Assembly (NCBI GenBank): GCA_031553675.1
Contig: JAVBLF010000121.1
Span: 1-17,227, forward strand
DNA length: 17,227 nucleotides
Source: JAVBLF01 sp031553675
GTDB taxonomy: Bacteria; Bacillota; Clostridia; Christensenellales; CALWSW01
Reading direction: 5' to 3'
Below the pieces are notes generated by a model, which worked only from the letters and a program-made list of their open reading frames with translations, was not told the origin of the DNA and ran no database searches. Shown one piece after another: positions 15,456 through 17,227 of the stretch (its first letter is position 1; every line of letters begins with the position of its first letter). A program made the position numbers and the translations under genes.

Positions 15456-16253
15456 ATGATCAGCGATATGCACGTTCACAGTTCGTTTTCGGCGGACAGC
15501 AACGAAGACATGGCGCAAACGCTCGCCGTTGCGCAGGCGCTCGGCATGAAGGAGATCTGCTTTACCGATCATTACGACTGGGATTTTCCCTTGGGGCGGA
15601 ATTGGGTGTGTGACCTGGACGGCATCCAGGCGGAGACGGCGCGCCTGAATGCGGTGCAGGACGATGTGCGCGTCGCGTTTGGCGTCGAGATGGGCGTGCG
15701 GCTGGAGCCGGGCGTCATCGCGGAGTCGGAGCGCATACTCTCGGCGTATCCCTTCGACAACGTCGTCGCGTCGGTGCATTTGGTGCAGGGCGTCGATCCC
15801 TATTTTCCGGACTATTTCGACGGGCTCACGCGGCAGGAAGGCTTTTCGCGCTACGTCGAAACGCTCTACGCGTGCTTGCGGCAGACGGATTTTTACACGA
15901 TCGCGGGCCACATCGACTATCCGAGCAAAGGTTGCCCCTACGACGACAAGCGCTTTCGCTACGAGGACGCGCCTGACGTGCTCGACGCGCTCTTTCGGCT
16001 CGTGATCGAAAAGGGCAAGGCGATCGAGATCAACACATCGGTGCTGAAAAAGCTGGGCGGGCAAAGCCAGGATATGGCGATCTACAAGCGCTATGTCGAG
16101 CTGGGCGGCGAATACGTCAGCTTCGGATCGGACGCCCACAAAAAAGGGGATCTGGGCTTTCGCTTTGCCGAAGCGGTGGAATTTGCGCGCGCGGCCGGCA
16201 TCCGTTACTATGCGACCTTCGAAGCCATGCGCCCCATCCTGCACCGCCTGTGA
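15456..16253 (+). CDS. hisK: Histidinol-phosphatase, PHP family
   Basis: This enzyme removes phosphate from L-histidinol phosphate, the penultimate stage of histidine biosynthesis. The 265-residue length matches the HisK/HisJ type. Metal-binding residues of the PHP fold are all visible: His6 and His8 in DMHVHSSFS, His39 in CFTDHYD, Glu78 in GVEMG, His108 in ASVHLV, His152 in AGHIDYP, then EINTS (191-195) and Asp226/His228 in GSDAHKKGDLG. A related sugar-phosphate or phosphoesterase activity is possible, since the fold is shared, but HVHSSFS plus the AGHIDYP and GSDAH blocks fit HisK best. GGGAGG at 15446-15451 lies four bases before the ATG. The gene stands alone, away from other histidine genes, as is common in Bacillota. 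Confidence 0.9.
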   Translation: MISDMHVHSSFSADSNEDMAQTLAVAQALGMKEICFTDHYDWDFPLGRNWVCDLDGIQAETARLNAVQDDVRVAFGVEMGVRLEPGVIAESERILSAYPFDNVVASVHLVQGVDPYFPDYFDGLTRQEGFSRYVETLYACLRQTDFYTIAGHIDYPSKGCPYDDKRFRYEDAPDVLDALFRLVIEKGKAIEINTSVLKKLGGQSQDMAIYKRYVELGGEYVSFGSDAHKKGDLGFRFAEAVEFARAAGIRYYATFEAMRPILHRL

Positions 16254-16309
16254 GGGTGTGGTTGACAGAAAGAACCAAGCGGATTTTGCGTGAATTGATC
16301 GTCGATTTG

Positions 16310-16318
16310 TGCTTTAAT
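16310..16318 (+). promoter_or_regulatory. Probable extended -10 promoter of the sortase gene
   Basis: TGC-TTTAAT reads as a TGn extended -10. No -35 is well placed; TTGACA at 16262-16267 is too far away. The element is nearly the same as the one proposed before metK. Confidence 0.45.
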
Positions 16319-16403
16319 AGAGATGCGTGCATGAATTGAACTTTTCATGACGGCCATCCGTCGGACCGAATGGCGCCGACAGCGAAAAGGAGCGAAACAG
16401 ACA

Positions 16404-17177
16404 TTGCAGCAAACCCAAGCGACGAAACAGAGCGAAACGGCGCGCTTCACCCAGCGCGCGGCCGCACTCTTGTTGGCGCTATCGATGGCGCTTTTGACCG
16501 GCTGCGCCAAAGAGACCAATGCCGAAGAAACGCCCAGCGCCACGCCCATCAGCACACCGAGCGCGACCGCATCCGCGTCGGCCGGCAACGATTTGCCGAG
16601 CCCGACACCCGAGGTGCCCGCCGAGCCAGCCAAGATCCTCGACGCGCGTGAAATCAACGACGACGTGGTCGGTTGGATTCAGATCGACAACACCCGCATC
16701 GACTATCCGGTGCTGAAGACGACGGACAACGAGTTTTACATCGACCACGACATCGAGAAGAAGGATTCCAAGAGCGGCGCGATCTTCATGGATCTGCGGA
16801 ACGTCGACCCGACGCAGCAGCGCCACATCATCCTCTACGGGCATAACATGAAAAACGGAACGATGTTCCACGACCTGAACAGTTTCAAGAACAAAGACTT
16901 TTTTGAGAACAACAAACGCATAACCGTCTGGCTCTTCGGTGAGGAACGCGAATACGAAGTTATCGGCGAATACGTGTTGAGCGTCGAGATCAACTTCATC
17001 CGCACCGATTTCCCGACGGATGACGAGTTTGTCACCTTCATGACCGAGCTTCAGAAGAACAACAAGTTCAAGACCGGCTACAAGCCCGATCCCAAGGACG
17101 AAATCCTGACGCTGAGCACCTGCACCTACGAGTTTGACGACATGCGCAACGTCGTGCAAGCGCGCCGCGTCAAGTGA
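16404..17177 (+). CDS. srtB: Class B sortase with lipoprotein-like N-terminus
   Basis: Sortases join sorting-signal proteins to peptidoglycan outside the membrane. I chose the TTG at 16404, with AAAAGGAG at 16385-16392 eleven bases before it. An ATG at 16347 is in frame but has no ribosome site and gives a very long basic leader. From the TTG the protein has 257 residues. A hydrophobic segment (about 18-33) ends in LLTGC, a good lipobox with Cys34, followed by a Ser/Thr/Pro-rich linker (about 38-75). The sortase domain starts near DDVVGWIQIDNTRIDYPV, the class B signature. Catalytic residues are His147 in LYGHNM, Cys240 in LSTCT and probably Arg248 in DDMRNVVQARRV. GAIFMDLRN also fits class B. 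The neighbouring gene could be its substrate or partner but is cut by the window. Confidence 0.9.
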   Translation: MQQTQATKQSETARFTQRAAALLLALSMALLTGCAKETNAEETPSATPISTPSATASASAGNDLPSPTPEVPAEPAKILDAREINDDVVGWIQIDNTRIDYPVLKTTDNEFYIDHDIEKKDSKSGAIFMDLRNVDPTQQRHIILYGHNMKNGTMFHDLNSFKNKDFFENNKRITVWLFGEEREYEVIGEYVLSVEINFIRTDFPTDDEFVTFMTELQKNNKFKTGYKPDPKDEILTLSTCTYEFDDMRNVVQARRVK

Positions 17178-17191
17178 CGAAAGGCCACCCC

Positions 17192-17227
17192 ATGCAACAC
17201 CGTCGATTCTGGGCGCGATTCACCCTG
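17192..17227 (+). CDS. Start of an unidentified gene (partial)
   Basis: An ATG at 17192 follows AAAGG (17180-17184) by seven bases, and lies 14 bases after the sortase stop. The twelve readable residues, MQHRRFWARFTL, are a basic beginning like that of a signal peptide or membrane anchor. It is probably co-transcribed with the sortase. Nothing more can be said. Confidence 0.5.
   Translation, partial: MQHRRFWARFTL

Overview
The window looks like chromosome from a GC-rich member of the Clostridia (Bacillota). The evidence is the block thyX - rlmB - yacP/rae1 - sigH, a gene order typical of that class, together with a class B sortase, purine-rich Shine-Dalgarno sites and compact intrinsic terminators. 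Genus cannot be read from the sequence; a gut-associated clostridial lineage is my guess.

Layout. Bases 1-137 hold the end of a gene resembling a DnaB-type helicase C-terminus. Bases 138-607 hold a modular palindromic repeat. A forward operon follows: thyX (flavin-dependent thymidylate synthase), rlmB (23S rRNA 2'-O-methyltransferase with an unusual N-terminal array of fourteen 11-residue repeats), yacP/rae1 (NYN-domain ribonuclease), sigH and a small four-helix membrane protein, closed by a terminator at 4668-4697. Two reverse-strand genes come next: an uncharacterised exported protein and an EamA/DMT transporter. A forward gene for a PacL-type Ca2+ ATPase diverges from the transporter. It converges on a reverse-strand flavodoxin-fold protein carrying an iron-sulfur flavoprotein cysteine motif, and the two share a bidirectional terminator. 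metK diverges from the flavoprotein gene. A second copy of the modular repeat, inverted relative to the first, lies between metK and leuS. Downstream of leuS are a 34-bp perfect palindrome and a terminator, then a reverse-strand gene of unknown function, a divergent PHP-family histidinol phosphatase, a class B sortase and the first codons of another gene.

How the genes fit together. The first operon combines thymidylate synthesis, ribosome modification and mRNA cleavage at the ribosome with the transition-phase sigma factor. RlmB and YacP, both expected to act on ribosomal RNA or ribosome-bound RNA, each carry a low-complexity basic extension beyond the conserved fold. The rest is mostly monocistronic housekeeping: SAM synthesis, leucyl-tRNA synthesis, Ca2+ export and histidine biosynthesis.

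The most unusual features are the 33-bp in-frame minisatellite in rlmB, the two inverted copies of a mosaic repeat bracketing about 11 kb, a second family of paired hairpins around leuS, and two uncharacterised proteins. I saw no CRISPR array, transposase, rRNA or tRNA gene. I found no convincing riboswitch; metK and leuS show neither a SAM riboswitch nor a T-box leader. No multi-gene system that I could call clearly new is visible.
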